NCBI GenBank assembly: GCA_013215825.1
Contig: JABSQN010000004.1
Coordinates: 620,001 to 684,000 of the forward strand
Source: Piscirickettsiaceae bacterium
Lineage (GTDB): Bacteria > Pseudomonadota > Gammaproteobacteria > Nitrosococcales > Methylophagaceae
Direction of reading: 5' to 3'
DNA: 64,000 nucleotides
Shown here: positions 63,608 to 64,000 of the stretch, piece after piece
How the letters are laid out: every line of letters begins with the position of its first letter
How positions within the stretch are numbered: position 1 is the stretch's first letter
Program-made: the position numbers and the translations under genes
The notes under the pieces: model-generated
Seen by the model: only the letters and a program-made list of their open reading frames with translations
Told to the model about the DNA's origin: nothing
Databases searched by the model: none

Positions 63608-64000
63608 TTAACTATCCAGAATCTTTGGGTAACTAGTAAATAACCAGCGAAACTCTCGCTCATTATCAAGTATTAACTTAACCTCAAAGGCGGTAGGTAT
63701 CATAGTCATTTTATCCTCTACCGCATTATCAGGAGGCCAACTGTCTACCCACTCTTTTCCTTGTAAAAATCTCACTTGCCATGATTTAACATTGCTCAAT
63801 ACTATTTGATCAAAGTATTTCACACCTGGGACACGATCAAGCCGCTTCCATGTTCTTCTAATCAAGTTTTCACCATCCAATAGATAACGTAATCGGATTA
63901 AATCACTTCGTGGTTTTGATAATGGGTTGGGGTGCCCTGTACGGGTTAATTCTATGGCTGGCGCCCAATGTGAATCATCACTTAATACCGCAGCTAACCT
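63608..64000 (-). CDS. gspJ: Type II secretion system minor pseudopilin GspJ, C-terminal part
   Basis: The gene enters from the right edge; its start is outside the window. The readable part contains ELTRTGHPNPLSKPRSDLIR and RYLLDGENLIRRTWKRLDR, which match the GspJ C-terminal pattern, followed by the variable end. It immediately precedes gspK, the usual J-K-L-M-N order. Confidence 0.9.
   Translation of the reverse strand, partial: RLAAVLSDDSHWAPAIELTRTGHPNPLSKPRSDLIRLRYLLDGENLIRRTWKRLDRVPGVKYFDQIVLSNVKSWQVRFLQGKEWVDSWPPDNAVEDKMTMIPTAFEVKLILDNEREFRWLFTSYPKILDS

Noticed and set aside
1-64000. tRNA genes, prophage, insertion sequences or defence genes
   Set aside because: No cloverleaf-like sequences, transposase or integrase motifs, or phage structural genes were seen; the window reads as core chromosome.

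Overview
The window is a gene-dense, AT-rich stretch of a gammaproteobacterial chromosome. It carries no phage, insertion sequence, CRISPR array or tRNA that I can see. Several gene orders are those of Pseudomonas-like gammaproteobacteria: rsmI-rnpB-mraZ-rsmH-ftsL-ftsI-mur genes, rpsF-rpsR-DUF2232-rplI-dnaB-alr-radA, and mtnA / mtaD-ubiG-mupP. The base composition, APS-type CysH, HpnC and TPP-controlled TonB receptor would fit an aquatic Thiotrichales-like lineage (Methylophaga or Cycloclasticus type). That taxonomic guess is weak.

Layout. 1-11.1 kb: the division and cell wall (dcw) cluster on the minus strand, from mraZ to the start of murC, nearly every junction a 1-8 base overlap, driven by a consensus promoter with a triple MraZ box. 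11.5-11.8 kb: RNase P RNA. 12-15.8 kb: rsmI, then lpoA-yraN-BON lipoprotein. 15.8-24.4 kb: hemJ, a PilZ protein, radA, alr, dnaB, the S6/S18/L9 ribosomal genes, rlmB and an OmpA-family lipoprotein. 24.4-27.5 kb: moaB, a glutaredoxin-like gene, rnd and a PfkB kinase. 27.7-32.8 kb: a type IV minor pilin operon (fimT-pilW-pilX-pilV) with two greatly enlarged pilins, and a divergent pilE. 32.8-36.3 kb: ribH-nusB-thiL-pgpA and apaH. 36.4-43.4 kb: sulfite reductase with DUF934, DUF3465, a DNA glycosylase, catalase, a thioesterase and a secreted protein gene split by an in-frame stop. 43.4-49 kb: sulfate assimilation operon (TauE/SafE, tusA, cysH, cysD, cysN) with divergent cysB and a small zinc-ribbon gene. 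49-53.1 kb: TPP riboswitch, TonB receptor, YkoF-like protein, PnuT-like transporter and a kinase-like protein. 53.2-60 kb: an SDR, mtnA, mtaD, ubiG, mupP/gph, rmuC and hpnC. 60.1-64 kb: type II secretion gspJ-K-L-M-N.

How the genes work together. CysDN, the Fe-S-type CysH and CysI give a complete sulfate-to-sulfide path without APS kinase. The TPP-regulated receptor, PnuT-like transporter, kinase-like gene and ThiL could form a thiamine salvage route to TPP. The most unusual content is structural. Six copies of a two-hairpin intergenic repeat are present, and two of them supply the stop codon of the neighbouring gene. A palindromic element sits in frame inside thiL, and a near-perfect palindrome lies in the cysD-cysN gap. 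The PilV-like pilin is a complete normal-sized pilin followed by about 450 unexplained residues with a cysteine cluster. All coordinates and motifs were read by eye; no database search was possible.
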